From Aureitalea sp. L0-47 (GTDB taxonomy: Bacteria; Bacteroidota; Bacteroidia; Flavobacteriales; Flavobacteriaceae), in the NCBI RefSeq assembly GCF_026126405.1, contig NZ_JAFMTQ010000003.1, forward strand, positions 182,101-246,100: 64,000 bases of DNA, in the 5' to 3' direction. Below the pieces are notes generated by a model. It saw only the letters and a list, made by a program, of their open reading frames with translations. It had not been told where the DNA came from and ran no database searches. The translations under genes were made by a program, and so were the position numbers. Positions 25,433 to 35,687 of this stretch are shown here, in pieces. Within the stretch, counting starts at the first letter, position 1; each line of letters begins with the position of its first letter.

Positions 25433-27439
25433 ATGGCGAATGAGAATAAAAAACCCGATATGAAGAAGCCCAGATTCAATGCGTATTGGATCTATGCGGC
25501 TATTATCATGATTTTTTTGGGTATACAATTTTTTGGAGGAAACAGCTGGTCTCAACCAAATAAAACCACGCAAGCGGAATTTGAGAACTTCCTGCGTGAT
25601 GGGGATGTAGATCAGATCGAGATCATCAACAAGAAATTAGCTAAAGTATATCTAACCCAGGAAGCCAAGCAAAAATCTGTACACACAGGGAATAAAAAAC
25701 CCAGTTTTTTCTCCAATGGCAGTGAAGCTGCATACCAGTTTGAATTCGGGGATCTGCAGAATTTCGAGAATACCATAAATGAAATCAAAGCGGAGAACGA
25801 CCTGAATACCAAGATCGTTTGGAATACAGATAGCAATATGTGGGGAGAATTATTCCTTACGCTTCTTCCGTTCATCGTGATCATTGGAATCTGGATCTTC
25901 ATTATGAGACGAATGTCTGCAGGCGCCGGTGGTGGTGCCGGAGGGCAAATCTTTAATATTGGGAAGTCGAAAGCAAAATTATTCGATGAAAAAGCGGAAG
26001 TAAAAACATCATTTAAGGATGTTGCCGGTTTAGAAGGGGCCAAAGAAGAGGTTCAGGAGATCGTAGATTTCCTTAAGAACCCGGACAAATACACCGCCCT
26101 GGGAGGTAAGATCCCTAAAGGAGCTCTTTTGGTAGGACCTCCGGGTACTGGTAAGACGCTTCTTGCCAGGGCTGTTGCCGGTGAGGCAAAGGTGCCTTTC
26201 TTCTCACTTTCGGGATCCGATTTTGTCGAGATGTTTGTAGGGGTAGGTGCTTCCAGAGTACGTGACCTTTTTAAACAAGCAAAAGAAAAATCTCCATCAA
26301 TAATATTTATTGATGAAATTGACGCCATCGGTAGGGCTCGTGGAAAGGCAAATTTTTCGGGATCGAACGATGAACGAGAAAATACCCTGAATCAACTTTT
26401 AACCGAAATGGATGGTTTTGGGACCGATAGTAATGTGATCGTTATTGCTGCCACAAACAGAGCGGATGTCCTGGATAAAGCATTGATGCGTGCAGGACGT
26501 TTCGACAGGCAGATCTATGTGGATCTTCCTGATGTGCGTGAGCGAAAGGAGATCTTTGAAGTGCACCTTCGTCCTATCAAGAAAGATGATTCGGTAGACA
26601 CCGATTTCCTTGCTAAACAAACGCCAGGTTTCTCCGGTGCTGATATAGCCAATGTTTGTAATGAAGCAGCACTGATCGCTGCCAGAGGTGAAAAGAAAGC
26701 GGTTGGTAAGCAAGATTTCCTTGATGCTGTTGACAGGATCGTTGGAGGTCTCGAGAAAAAGAATAAAATAATCACTCCTGAAGAGAAAAAGGCGATCGCC
26801 GTGCACGAGGCCGGGCATGCCACAGTTAGTTGGATGCTTGAGCATGCAGCACCGCTGGTTAAGGTAACTATTGTACCTAGAGGGCAATCACTCGGAGCTG
26901 CCTGGTACTTGCCCGAAGAACGGTTGATCGTTCGCCCGGAACAAATGCTGGATGAAATGTGCGCAACAATGGGTGGCCGTGCTGCCGAGAAGATCGTTTT
27001 CGATGAAATTTCGACGGGTGCCTTGAGCGACCTGGAAAAAGTAACCAAGCAGGCTCGAGCCATGGTAACAATCTATGGGTTGAATGAAGAACTTGGTAAT
27101 TTAACCTATTACGATTCTTCCGGGCAAAGTGATTATGGATTCACCAAGCCATATAGTGAAAAAACGGCTGAGCTGATCGATAAGGAGATATCGAACCTTA
27201 TTGAAACACAATACCAAAGAGCTATCAAACTCTTGCAAGAGAACAAAGATAAACTCATGGAGCTTGCCGAGGAATTACTGGAAAAGGAGGTTATATTCAA
27301 AGAGAGTCTTGAACGAATCTTTGGTATAAGACCTTTTAAGAACCGAGAAGAAAAGATCGCAGAGGCTGAAAAGAAAGCTCCATTGAAAGCACAGGATGAA
27401 ATTCCCACCACCGAGGAACCGGTAGAACCCAAATCCTAA
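25433..27439 (+). CDS. ftsH: ATP-dependent zinc metalloprotease FtsH
   Basis: Membrane-anchored AAA protease that removes damaged membrane proteins and some regulators. The 668-residue product has membrane helix 1 (about residues 16-36), a periplasmic domain, helix 2 (about 138-158), a Gly-rich linker, the AAA domain with [23 protein letters not shown] and the second region of homology [22 protein letters not shown], and the protease zinc site [10 protein letters not shown] (HExxH). The C terminus is a Lys/Glu-rich tail of ~40 residues. Neighbours cdsA and psd link it to membrane lipid supply. Confidence 0.97.
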   Translation: MANENKKPDMKKPRFNAYWIYAAIIMIFLGIQFFGGNSWSQPNKTTQAEFENFLRDGDVDQIEIINKKLAKVYLTQEAKQKSVHTGNKKPSFFSNGSEAAYQFEFGDLQNFENTINEIKAENDLNTKIVWNTDSNMWGELFLTLLPFIVIIGIWIFIMRRMSAGAGGGAGGQIFNIGKSKAKLFDEKAEVKTSFKDVAGLEGAKEEVQEIVDFLKNPDKYTALGGKIPKGALLVGPPGTGKTLLARAVAGEAKVPFFSLSGSDFVEMFVGVGASRVRDLFKQAKEKSPSIIFIDEIDAIGRARGKANFSGSNDERENTLNQLLTEMDGFGTDSNVIVIAATNRADVLDKALMRAGRFDRQIYVDLPDVRERKEIFEVHLRPIKKDDSVDTDFLAKQTPGFSGADIANVCNEAALIAARGEKKAVGKQDFLDAVDRIVGGLEKKNKIITPEEKKAIAVHEAGHATVSWMLEHAAPLVKVTIVPRGQSLGAAWYLPEERLIVRPEQMLDEMCATMGGRAAEKIVFDEISTGALSDLEKVTKQARAMVTIYGLNEELGNLTYYDSSGQSDYGFTKPYSEKTAELIDKEISNLIETQYQRAIKLLQENKDKLMELAEELLEKEVIFKESLERIFGIRPFKNREEKIAEAEKKAPLKAQDEIPTTEEPVEPKS

Positions 27440-27524
27440 ATCTTTAGTTTCAGGAACACAACTTCGATTTAGATTTTATATCTTTGAGAATAAGCGAATT
27501 TTTCGAACTCCTCAATACCCAAAA

Positions 27525-28130
27525 ATGAGTCTATTCAAAAGACTTTTAAACCCGAAAAAAGGCAAATCAGAAGAAAAAGTAAAAGGTTCTGATCAAAGTC
27601 GCTATTTCCCTGAGGAGAAATTACCCATAGACGAACGTTTCACTTACAACTTTAATCGCAATGGAGGAAAGTTTCTCTATTGTGAGAATGTAGAGGAAAT
27701 CCTTGAAGCATTTGATAATATCCTGCTCGAAAACGATTGGTATGAGCGGGATGTTTTTTGTTTGGACGAAAAGTTGATCAATCGCTTCGACGGGTTCAAC
27801 TTGTCATTTACAAAAGACACTAATTCCACATTTTTCCTCTCTAATTGCGAATCATTGGTTTCAAACAACGGTTCCATCCTACTTTGTTCCAAACAGATCA
27901 AAGAAAAAAAATTACACGAGCTTCCGTCTAACTTCGTGATCTTTGCAACTACGAGTCAGTTGGTTGAAAATATCAGCGAAGGATTACGAAAGATTAAGTC
28001 GGTTAACAAACGTCACATCCCGAGCAATATCACAACTATTCAGGACTTCGAAACAAATAAAGAAAAGGATTTTATGAGTTATGGGAGTAGCACAAAAAAC
28101 CTATATTTGCTCTTACTCGAAGACCTGTAA
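27525..28130 (+). CDS. LUD-domain protein
   Basis: A 201-residue protein with the weakly conserved LUD (lactate utilisation) fold: a charged N terminus, FLYCENVEEILEAFDNILLENDW, FFLSNCESLVSNNGSILLCSKQI and a C-terminal NLYLLLLEDL. From memory, homologues annotated as LUD-domain proteins sit between ftsH and cdsA in Flavobacteriaceae. No Fe-S cysteine motif as in LutB is present. The biochemical role is unknown. It starts 85 bases after ftsH and ends 3 bases before cdsA. Confidence 0.72.
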   Translation: MSLFKRLLNPKKGKSEEKVKGSDQSRYFPEEKLPIDERFTYNFNRNGGKFLYCENVEEILEAFDNILLENDWYERDVFCLDEKLINRFDGFNLSFTKDTNSTFFLSNCESLVSNNGSILLCSKQIKEKKLHELPSNFVIFATTSQLVENISEGLRKIKSVNKRHIPSNITTIQDFETNKEKDFMSYGSSTKNLYLLLLEDL

Positions 28131-28133
28131 TTT

Positions 28134-28937
28134 ATGAAGGAACTTATCGTGCGTTCAATATCGGGAGTGCTTTACATCTCGATTGTGATCTTTTCATTAT
28201 TCACTTCGCGCGAATGGTTCATGGGTCTCTTTTTTATACTTGCAGCGATCTCGCTCAATGAATTCCTCAGGATCATACGATTGAAAAGTTATATCTCCTA
28301 CATTTTGCTGGGGCTTTTTTTCTATTTCTTCAGTTACGATATTTTCGAACCGCATGCGCTCACCATTCTCCTGATAATGTGCACCTTCGTATGTTTGTTT
28401 CTTCTGAAGGACCTACTCTGGACCAGCATGATTCCCTTGTTCGAAAAGAAAAAATATATCGCAGTGATCTTTTACCTGATAAGCGGTTTTGTATTCCTCA
28501 CACTTATTCCAATGCACAATGGATACTTCTCCCCTGAAATTGTGGTAGGTATCTTCGTACTGGTTTGGAGTAACGATAGTTTCGCCTATTTAATTGGTAA
28601 GAACTTCGGAAAACACAAACTCATGGAACGAATCTCTCCAAAAAAGACCATAGAAGGATTTATTGGAGGTTTGCTGGGTGCTCTGGGTGCTGCTTTTATT
28701 ATCTTTGAATACTTTGATCGTTTTCCGCTATGGATGTGGATTGTGATGGCGCTCATCGCTTCCATCTTTGGTACGATCGGAGACCTGATCCAGTCAAAGT
28801 TTAAACGACAGGCAGGCGTAAAGGATAGTGGTATTCTTATGCCTGGCCACGGAGGTTTATATGATCGGCTTGACAGTATTATTTACGCAAGTCCATTCTT
28901 GTATGCCTTTATAGAAATTTCTGAATATGTTTCATAA
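28134..28937 (+). CDS. cdsA: Phosphatidate cytidylyltransferase
   Basis: Makes CDP-diacylglycerol from phosphatidate and CTP, the branch point of phospholipid synthesis. The 267-residue product has about seven or eight membrane helices and the CdsA signature region QSKFKRQAGVKDSGILMPGHGGLYDRLDS near the C terminus. It overlaps psd by 11 bases, which implies translational coupling. Confidence 0.94.
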   Translation: MKELIVRSISGVLYISIVIFSLFTSREWFMGLFFILAAISLNEFLRIIRLKSYISYILLGLFFYFFSYDIFEPHALTILLIMCTFVCLFLLKDLLWTSMIPLFEKKKYIAVIFYLISGFVFLTLIPMHNGYFSPEIVVGIFVLVWSNDSFAYLIGKNFGKHKLMERISPKKTIEGFIGGLLGALGAAFIIFEYFDRFPLWMWIVMALIASIFGTIGDLIQSKFKRQAGVKDSGILMPGHGGLYDRLDSIIYASPFLYAFIEISEYVS

Positions 28938-29577
28938 GGAAGGAAATAACATTATCCTAATTACGCTTTCACTCTGTATTTCACTGGGTCTGCTCACTCA
29001 TATAAATGTAGATAATGATATCCTGAGGTATCTTATTTTTGGAGCAATTATCGTTTTTCTGATACTGATATTGCAGTTCTTCCGAAATCCAAAACGAAAT
29101 TTTGCGCTAAACAAAACCAAGGTCTTATCTCCGGTAGATGGAAAAGTAGTTGTGATCGAAGAGGTGTTTGAAAAGGAATACTACAATGAAAAACGGCTTC
29201 AGATCTCGGTATTCATGTCTCCACTAAATGTTCACGTAACACGTTATCCCACAGGTGGAGAGGTAGTTTATAGTAAATACCATCCTGGGAAATACCTCGT
29301 AGCCTGGCACCCCAAGTCCAGCGAAGAAAATGAACGGACCACAGTGGTTGTGCGATCCGAAGAATTCGGGGATGTTTTACACAGGCAGATCGCAGGAGCC
29401 ATGGCCAGAAGGATCGTCAATTATGCCAAAAACAGTGAGCAAGTGGAACAGGCTTCGGATAGTGGTTTTATAAAGTTCGGGTCGCGCGTTGATGTATTCT
29501 TGCCGCTGGATGTAAATGTACAGGTTGAATTAAATCAGAAAGTTAAAGGAGGAATCACTGTATTAGCCTCGAAATGA
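28927..29577 (+). CDS. psd: Phosphatidylserine decarboxylase, short form
   Basis: Converts phosphatidylserine to phosphatidylethanolamine. The 216-residue product is the short (archaeal/Bacteroidota-type) form: two N-terminal membrane helices, VLSPVDGKVVVIEE, FMSPLNVHVTRYP and the self-cleavage site SGFIKFGSRVDVFLP, where Gly-Ser is cut and Ser becomes the pyruvoyl group. It overlaps the next gene by ATGA. Confidence 0.93.
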   Translation: MFHKEGNNIILITLSLCISLGLLTHINVDNDILRYLIFGAIIVFLILILQFFRNPKRNFALNKTKVLSPVDGKVVVIEEVFEKEYYNEKRLQISVFMSPLNVHVTRYPTGGEVVYSKYHPGKYLVAWHPKSSEENERTTVVVRSEEFGDVLHRQIAGAMARRIVNYAKNSEQVEQASDSGFIKFGSRVDVFLPLDVNVQVELNQKVKGGITVLASK

Positions 29578-29846
29578 TCATGAAACCGTCCAAATTGGAT
29601 ATTGAATTTCAGAAAGCGGTTGATAGTATTAACGGCCATAAAGATCCATTCCCCGCAGATGTGCTTCTTCGACTTTATGCCTACTACAAGCGTGCTACTA
29701 ATGACGAGGATCGGCCAAGCGGAGGCAAACCACTAATCAACGCCTTTAAGACGAATGCGTTATTTCAGACACAACATCTCACAGTAGATGAGGCCAAAGA
29801 ACTCTACATTGAAACCGTAAAGAATTATTTTATTTACAGGAAGTAA
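29574..29846 (+). CDS. Acyl-CoA-binding protein
   Basis: A 90-residue four-helix ACBP-like protein. The core LDIEFQKAVDSIN, VLLRLYAYYKRATNDED and a KPLINAFKTNALFQ segment match the acyl-CoA-binding fold (Tyr and Lys of YYKxAT). The normal WDAW-like motif is altered here to INAF. It overlaps psd by 4 bases; ATG 29580 is an alternative start. Placement at the end of cdsA-psd suggests buffering or delivering acyl-CoA/acyl chains for phospholipid synthesis, which is an inference. Its stop abuts the valS stop with no gap. Confidence 0.85.
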   Translation: MIMKPSKLDIEFQKAVDSINGHKDPFPADVLLRLYAYYKRATNDEDRPSGGKPLINAFKTNALFQTQHLTVDEAKELYIETVKNYFIYRK

Positions 29847-32489
29847 CTATTGTAAACTTGCAAGACTAGCTTTGAGGGTTTCGATCTTCGCAAGCGCATC
29901 AGCCTCCTTATTTCTCTCTATTGTAACTACTTGTTCCGGAGCATTATTTACAAAGCGTTCGTTGCTTAATTTCTTTTGAACACTTTTTAGGAAACCTTCG
30001 GTATAGGACAATTCTTCCTTGATCTTCGCGATCTCTTCTTCCACGTTGATCGCACCGGCCATTGGAAGGAAATACTCGTTCGACTTCACCCTGAAGGTAA
30101 GTGCTCCTTCCAGTGGTGCATCTACATAGTTTAGTTCAGATAAGTTTCCAAGTTTGCTGATGATAGCATCGAAGTTGGTTGAGATGTTCTCGTTATTGAT
30201 CACGGATACTGCTATACTATCTTTGAAGGAGATATTCTTTTCTTTCCGAATGGTTCGGATACCTGAGATCACTTCGGAAGTAAACTTGAAGTCCTTGATC
30301 ATTTTCGCATCGAATCCTTCGGTTTTCGGCCAGCTGGATACTATGAGGGCTTCCTCAGGCGAACGTTCGGTGATATGCTGCCAGATCTCTTCAGAAACAA
30401 AAGGAACAAACGGATGTAATATCTTCAGATTGTCCTCCAGTAACTCAATGATACCATCGAAAGTTTTTTTATCGATAGGCTTACCGTATGCCGGCTTCAC
30501 CATTTCCAGAAGCCAGGAACAGAAGTCGTCCCAAATTAGCTTATAGGTAGACATCAGCGCATCACTGATTCGGTATTTGCTGAAATGATCTTCAATTTCA
30601 GCTAGTGTACTATTAAACTTATTTTTATACCATTCGATCGCTATGGCTCCGGTTTTAGATGGTTCAATTTCCGAAGAGACCTCCCAGCCGTTAATAAGAC
30701 GGTAGGCGTTCCATATCTTGTTTACGAAGCCACTCCCCTGCTTACACAGGTCTTCGTCGAACATCAGGTCGTTCCCGGCGGGAGAACTCAAAAGCATTCC
30801 TACGCGAACGCCGTCCGCTCCATAACTTTTCATGAGTTCGATTGGATCCGGGGAGTTCCCCAGCGACTTACTCATCTTACGACGCTGCTTGTCTCTTACG
30901 ATACCGGTCAGGTAAACATTTTTAAAAGGCTTATCGTCCCGATATTCGTATCCTGCAATGATCATGCGAGCTACCCAAAAGAAAAGGATCTCTGGGGCCG
31001 TAACCAGGTCGTTGGTAGGATAGTAGTAATTGATATCCTCATTATCCGGTTCCATTATACCATTGAATACACTAATAGGCCATAACCACGATGAGAACCA
31101 TGTATCGAGCACATCCGGATCCTGCTTGAGGTCTTCAATGGTCAAATCTATATTTCCGGATCTATCCTTTGCCAGTGCTAGAGCTTCTTCCCTGGTTTCG
31201 GCTACTACGAAATCATCTTCACCATCTCCGAAGTAGTAAGCTGGTATCTGGTGACCCCACCAAAGTTGTCTTGATATGTTCCAATCCCGAACGTTTTCCA
31301 TCCAGTGACGGTAGGTATTGATAAACTTCTCTGGTACCAGGTTTACGTCTTTATTGAGAACTGCATCCAGGGCGGGTTTGGAGATATCCTTCATATTGAG
31401 GAACCACTGGTCGCTGAGCTTAGGCTCGATAACAGCCTTTGTGCGTTCACTTGTTCCTACTTTATTCACATATTGCTCGATCTTTTCAAGCGCCCCAATT
31501 TCTTTTAGTTCCTTAACTATCTCTTTACGAACCACGAAACGATCTTTACCTTCGTAATGGAGCCCGAAGCTATTCAGACTGGCATCATCGTTGAAGATAT
31601 CGATGACTTCCAGGTTGTGTTTATCACCCAGTTCTTTATCATTCTCATCGTGGGCCGGCGTCACTTTCAGGCAACCGGTACCAAAATCCATAGCTACATA
31701 TTCATCTTCGATGATTGGGATTACACGGTTACAGATAGGTACAATTGCTTTTTTTCCTTTCAGATGAGTGTAGCGTTCATCCTCAGGATTTATACAAATG
31801 GCGGTATCCCCCAAAATGGTTTCAGGACGCGTGGTTGCAATGGTTAAGTGTTCGTCGCTACCTTCGATCTTATAATTCAGATGAAATAGACTTCCTTGTT
31901 TCTCTTCATAGATCACTTCCTCGTCAGACAAGGTAGTAAGTGCCTCCGGGTCCCAGTTTACCATGCGGTATCCCCGGTAGATGAGTCCTTTATTGTACAG
32001 ATCGACAAAAACCTTGATTACCGAGGCCGAAAGATCCTCATCCATGGTAAATTTTGTACGATTCCAGTCGCAGGAAGCGCCTAATTTCTTGAGTTGTTCA
32101 AGGATAATACCTCCGTGCTTGTGGGTCCATTCCCAGGCATGTTCCAAAAATTCTTCACGGGTGATATCACTTTTGTCTATCCCGTCCTTCTTGAGCTTGT
32201 CTACCACCTTGGCTTCCGTAGCAATTGAAGCGTGGTCCGTACCCGGAACCCATAGTGCATTATAGCCTAATAATCGTGCTCTTCTGATAAGTACATCCTG
32301 AATGGTGTTATTCAGCATGTGTCCCATATGCAGCACTCCTGTAACGTTTGGCGGAGGAATTACAATGGTATAAGGCTCTCTTTCATCAACTTCTGAATGA
32401 AAATAACCATGCTCCATCCAGTAGTCATACCACTTATTTTCAACACTTTCAGCACTATATTTTGCCGCTAAACTCATAGTTTGGTCCAA
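29847..32489 (-). CDS. valS: Valyl-tRNA synthetase
   Basis: Charges tRNA-Val. The 880-residue class I enzyme has the HIGH-type motif in [15 protein letters not shown], the editing CP1 domain ([13 protein letters not shown]), the KMSKS loop [14 protein letters not shown], an anticodon-binding helical domain and a C-terminal coiled coil ([19 protein letters not shown]). Length is normal. It is monocistronic and convergent with the ACBP gene. Confidence 0.97.
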   Translation of the reverse strand: MDQTMSLAAKYSAESVENKWYDYWMEHGYFHSEVDEREPYTIVIPPPNVTGVLHMGHMLNNTIQDVLIRRARLLGYNALWVPGTDHASIATEAKVVDKLKKDGIDKSDITREEFLEHAWEWTHKHGGIILEQLKKLGASCDWNRTKFTMDEDLSASVIKVFVDLYNKGLIYRGYRMVNWDPEALTTLSDEEVIYEEKQGSLFHLNYKIEGSDEHLTIATTRPETILGDTAICINPEDERYTHLKGKKAIVPICNRVIPIIEDEYVAMDFGTGCLKVTPAHDENDKELGDKHNLEVIDIFNDDASLNSFGLHYEGKDRFVVRKEIVKELKEIGALEKIEQYVNKVGTSERTKAVIEPKLSDQWFLNMKDISKPALDAVLNKDVNLVPEKFINTYRHWMENVRDWNISRQLWWGHQIPAYYFGDGEDDFVVAETREEALALAKDRSGNIDLTIEDLKQDPDVLDTWFSSWLWPISVFNGIMEPDNEDINYYYPTNDLVTAPEILFFWVARMIIAGYEYRDDKPFKNVYLTGIVRDKQRRKMSKSLGNSPDPIELMKSYGADGVRVGMLLSSPAGNDLMFDEDLCKQGSGFVNKIWNAYRLINGWEVSSEIEPSKTGAIAIEWYKNKFNSTLAEIEDHFSKYRISDALMSTYKLIWDDFCSWLLEMVKPAYGKPIDKKTFDGIIELLEDNLKILHPFVPFVSEEIWQHITERSPEEALIVSSWPKTEGFDAKMIKDFKFTSEVISGIRTIRKEKNISFKDSIAVSVINNENISTNFDAIISKLGNLSELNYVDAPLEGALTFRVKSNEYFLPMAGAINVEEEIAKIKEELSYTEGFLKSVQKKLSNERFVNNAPEQVVTIERNKEADALAKIETLKASLASLQ

Positions 32490-32506
32490 TTTTTGGAATA
32501 AGTAAG

Positions 32507-32514
32507 CAAAAGTA
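32507..32514 (-). promoter_or_regulatory. -7 box of valS
   Basis: TACTTTTG on the minus strand, a perfect TAnnTTTG match, 17 bases upstream of the valS start codon. No clear -33 element. Confidence 0.55.
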
Positions 32515-32604
32515 GGTATATCTGCAGTATTATGAAAGTGAATAACTTATTTTGCAGGTTGCCAAAAAGATAGCTACATTAGCATACCTTAAATTTAAAG
32601 AATC

Positions 32605-33000
32605 ATGAAAAAACTAGTACTTATAGCGTTATTTGCTTTAATTGGTTACGGGGTTCAAGCCCAGGCCGAAATCCAGTTCAAACAGGAGACTATTGATTAT
32701 GGCAAAATAGCCAAAGGAAGTGACGGGGTAAGAGTATTCGAATTTACGAATACAGGTAATAAGCCACTTGTTATTAACGATGTGAAATCCAGCTGTGGCT
32801 GTACGGTTCCAAAGAAACCGGATGGACCTATTGCTCCGGGTGAATCCAGCACCATTCAGGTGAAATATGATACCAAGCGTGTAGGACCTATCCGTAAGAC
32901 CGTAACTGTATATTCCAATGCTTCAGAAAAGATCAAAGCCCTGAAGATAAAGGGAGAAGTTCTTGCTGATGGAAAAAGCGTACTTGAAAAGACAAAATAA
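32605..33000 (+). CDS. Exported DUF1573 protein
   Basis: A 131-residue secreted protein with signal peptide MKKLVLIALFALIGYGVQAQA and a single Ig-like DUF1573 domain: VRVFEFTNTGNKPLVINDVKSSCGCTVP, IAPGESSTIQVKYDTKRVGPIRKTVTVYSNA. The SSCGCT cysteine pair is the family hallmark. The role is unknown; it is probably periplasmic or surface-exposed. It has an intrinsic terminator immediately downstream. Confidence 0.9.
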   Translation: MKKLVLIALFALIGYGVQAQAEIQFKQETIDYGKIAKGSDGVRVFEFTNTGNKPLVINDVKSSCGCTVPKKPDGPIAPGESSTIQVKYDTKRVGPIRKTVTVYSNASEKIKALKIKGEVLADGKSVLEKTK

Positions 33001-33021
33001 ATACCAATTGAATAAATAGGT

Positions 33022-33049
33022 AACCCTCGCAGTTTGCGGGGGTTTTTTT
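33022..33049 (+). terminator. Terminator after the DUF1573 gene
   Basis: AACCCTCGC-AGTTT-GCGGGGGTT with one T-G pair, followed by a T run, 21 bases after the DUF1573 stop. Its distal end touches the stop of the convergent protease gene. Confidence 0.85.
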
Positions 33050-34403
33050 ATATGACCTCACGGAGCACGAACTTCTTCTTCTGCATGATCCCATTCCTCG
33101 ATATTTCCAGGTAAATCGTTCGTCCTGCTTTTGAGGAGAATAGGCTAATGACTTCGTACAATTTGTACTTAAAACTGGCTTTACCGTTGATCTTTACTAC
33201 CTCATCTCCCTTCATGATACCAGCTTCTTCTGCCGGTGAATCCGGCCGTACTTCAGCGACTACATATTTAGGAGCGAGGAAGAACTGGAGTGTTGGCGAT
33301 TTGTATACATCAAATATGGCTGTGGCCTCCCTTTTTTCTTTGGTCATCGTAACAGGGTCGATCTTAAAATAGTCTACTTCCCGAACCGGGATGAGTCCGT
33401 CATGCTCCAGCGTAAGCCCGGCCATATTGTAATAGAATGGATCATCGAAATTGCTATTCTGTTTTAATGTCATGGTCTGTTCGCGATAGTTCATAATGAC
33501 CGTGAAACGTCGCAATACTTCACTCCCCAGGCTGCCTTTACGATCGGGTAGGGATTTTATATTCTTCACTGTATTACTATCGGGAAATGAAGCTGTTACC
33601 TTTTCAAGTTGAAATTCATCGATGTTGAGTTTTTTAATCTTGGATCTTTTTCCGTAGATATTCCCACTCAAACCGAGCCCAAGGAAGTCGTTGAAGTAAT
33701 TTTTAGGTACTTCGGAAATAAAATCTTTTTCATCAAACAACCACAGGCCATCACTCGATCCGGTATCCAGCAGGACAAGGAAATCCTCTTCCTCTGTATC
33801 TGAGGCAACCCTGACGTTTATGAACGGCTTTTTATTGTGGAACCGCATAGGAATGTCCACACATTTCCTACATTTCCTTTTTCTGAAGGTATCAGGTCGA
33901 TAGAGGGTAATTCGTTTAGAGCTATAATCGGTTTTTACTACAAAATCCTTGAAAAGATCGAAACCAATAATTCCGTGAATAGGTATACCCATACGTGTGG
34001 AGAAATTAATTTTACTATCTACCACCATGTATACTCTGTGATTATTATCGATCGCTCTGCCTATTTCTAATTTGTTGCGATTACTCACAATTGCATCTAT
34101 TGAACCACCTTCACCTAGTCCTCGCAATTTTATGGGTTTTGCGTTATTTAGCTGAACAGAATCCAGTTGTTCAACGGAAAACAACAAGGTGGAATTCACA
34201 CCCGTATCCAGAAGAAAAGATAGTTCGGTACCATTTATTTGAATAGGAATGATTACGAGGTTATTTACCAGCTCGAATGGAATTTTTTCCCGATTCAACG
34301 ATTCCGGCAATTGAAAACCTTTTTGAGCAAACACCAAAGGCCCACAGAGTAGTGGCAGGAGCCACAAACTAAGGAGTAGACCGGCATTCGCGAATTTTTT
34401 CAT
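33048..34403 (-). CDS. Retropepsin-like aspartyl protease with PDZ domain
   Basis: A 451-residue exported protein. After a signal peptide (to about ...GPLVFAQ) come two retropepsin-like halves with DTGVNSTLLF and DTGSSDGLWLF catalytic triads, so a single chain carries both Asp. The C-terminal ~85 residues are a PDZ domain (VAEVRPDSPAEEAGIMKGDEVVKINGK). ATG 34403 is used rather than the upstream in-frame start at 34412 because it starts the MKKFANAGLLL signal. Such proteins are common in Bacteroidota; the substrate is unknown. The region 34404-34496 holds divergent promoters with the aminotransferase. Confidence 0.9.
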   Translation of the reverse strand: MKKFANAGLLLSLWLLPLLCGPLVFAQKGFQLPESLNREKIPFELVNNLVIIPIQINGTELSFLLDTGVNSTLLFSVEQLDSVQLNNAKPIKLRGLGEGGSIDAIVSNRNKLEIGRAIDNNHRVYMVVDSKINFSTRMGIPIHGIIGFDLFKDFVVKTDYSSKRITLYRPDTFRKRKCRKCVDIPMRFHNKKPFINVRVASDTEEEDFLVLLDTGSSDGLWLFDEKDFISEVPKNYFNDFLGLGLSGNIYGKRSKIKKLNIDEFQLEKVTASFPDSNTVKNIKSLPDRKGSLGSEVLRRFTVIMNYREQTMTLKQNSNFDDPFYYNMAGLTLEHDGLIPVREVDYFKIDPVTMTKEKREATAIFDVYKSPTLQFFLAPKYVVAEVRPDSPAEEAGIMKGDEVVKINGKASFKYKLYEVISLFSSKAGRTIYLEISRNGIMQKKKFVLREVI

Positions 34404-34496
34404 AGTAATCAAGATATGGAAAAATTCGCGAATGCTTTTGCTTTCTATATGGATTTATAAATATATTTCGCAACTTTGTTAGATAATTCAAATCGC

Positions 34497-35687
34497 ATGC
34501 CTTCTATATCACAAAAAGGGCTCTCAATGCCCGAATCTCCTATAAGAAAGCTGGTTCCATATGCCGAGAAAGCATACAAGGCAAATAAAACCGTCTATCA
34601 CCTGAATATAGGCCAACCGGACATCAAATCGCCTATTGGGGCTATGGATGCCGTGGCGCAACACTCACTCGAGATCCTGGCCTATACACGGTCGGAAGGT
34701 TCGGAGCCATATCGACAAAAGATCGCACGATATTATCACCGGAATAATATTAAAGTGGAGGCAGACGATATTATCGTTACCACAGGCGGTAGTGAGGCCC
34801 TGCTATTTGCTATGGGTTCTATCGCAGATATCGGAGACGAAATCATTATCCCGGAACCATTTTATGCCAACTACAATGGATTTGCTACAGCTTCTGGTGT
34901 AAAGATCGTTCCTGTGATCTCTAAGATCGAGAATAATTTCGCCTTACCTCCCATTGAAGAATTTGAAAAGCTGATCTCACCCAGAACCAAGGCAATTTTG
35001 ATCTGTAACCCTGGTAATCCAACAGGATACTTGTACTCAAAGGAAGAGATTCAGAAACTGGCGGCAATAGTTAAGAAACACGATCTATTCCTTGTGGCAG
35101 ATGAAGTGTATCGTGAATTTGCATACGATGGGCTTACACATTATTCCATCCTCGAAGAGGAAGGCATAAACGATTATGGTATCATTATCGACTCTGTATC
35201 GAAGCGATACAGCATGTGCGGCGCTCGTATTGGATGCCTGGTTTCAAAGAATCCGAACGTGATCCGTACCGCACTTAAATTTGCACAAGCCAGGTTGAGT
35301 CCGCCTACCTTTGCCCAGATCGCCAGTGAAGCGGCCCTGGAAACCCCTCAGTCTTATTTTGATGATGTTATCGAGGAATATGTCGAAAGGCGTGATACGC
35401 TGGTAAGCTTGCTGGAAGCTATTCCAGGTGTTAAGGTTGGAAAGCCAAAAGGAGCCTTTTATTGTATAGTAGAACTTCCTGTCGAAAACAGCGATGACTT
35501 TGCACAATGGCTTTTGGAATCTTTCGATGTGAACGGGGAAACTGTTATGGTAGCTCCTGCCGCAGGGTTCTACTCGACTCCCGGTGTAGGTAAGAATCAG
35601 ATTCGTATCGCCTATGTTTTGAAAAAAGAAAGCCTGGTAAAAGCAGTAGCAATCCTGAAGGCCGCGTTGGCACAATACCCCGGCTAA
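34497..35687 (+). CDS. PLP-dependent class I aminotransferase
   Basis: A 396-residue fold-type I aminotransferase related to aspartate aminotransferases. Seen: NIGQPDIKSPIGAMDAV, TGGSEALLFAMGSI, ICNPGNPTGYLYSKEEI, VADEVYREFAYDG, and the PLP lysine in DSVSKRYSMCGARIGC; the C-terminal Arg is in NQIRIAYV. ATG 34497 (MPSISQKG) is preferred to a TTG at 34476. The amino-acid substrate cannot be fixed from sequence. Its stop overlaps the murB start (TAATG). Confidence 0.93.
   Translation: MPSISQKGLSMPESPIRKLVPYAEKAYKANKTVYHLNIGQPDIKSPIGAMDAVAQHSLEILAYTRSEGSEPYRQKIARYYHRNNIKVEADDIIVTTGGSEALLFAMGSIADIGDEIIIPEPFYANYNGFATASGVKIVPVISKIENNFALPPIEEFEKLISPRTKAILICNPGNPTGYLYSKEEIQKLAAIVKKHDLFLVADEVYREFAYDGLTHYSILEEEGINDYGIIIDSVSKRYSMCGARIGCLVSKNPNVIRTALKFAQARLSPPTFAQIASEAALETPQSYFDDVIEEYVERRDTLVSLLEAIPGVKVGKPKGAFYCIVELPVENSDDFAQWLLESFDVNGETVMVAPAAGFYSTPGVGKNQIRIAYVLKKESLVKAVAILKAALAQYPG

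Noticed and set aside
26515..27063. 182-residue minus-strand ORF opposite ftsH
   Set aside because: Antisense of the conserved AAA/protease domain; Ser/Ala-rich composition typical of a shadow.
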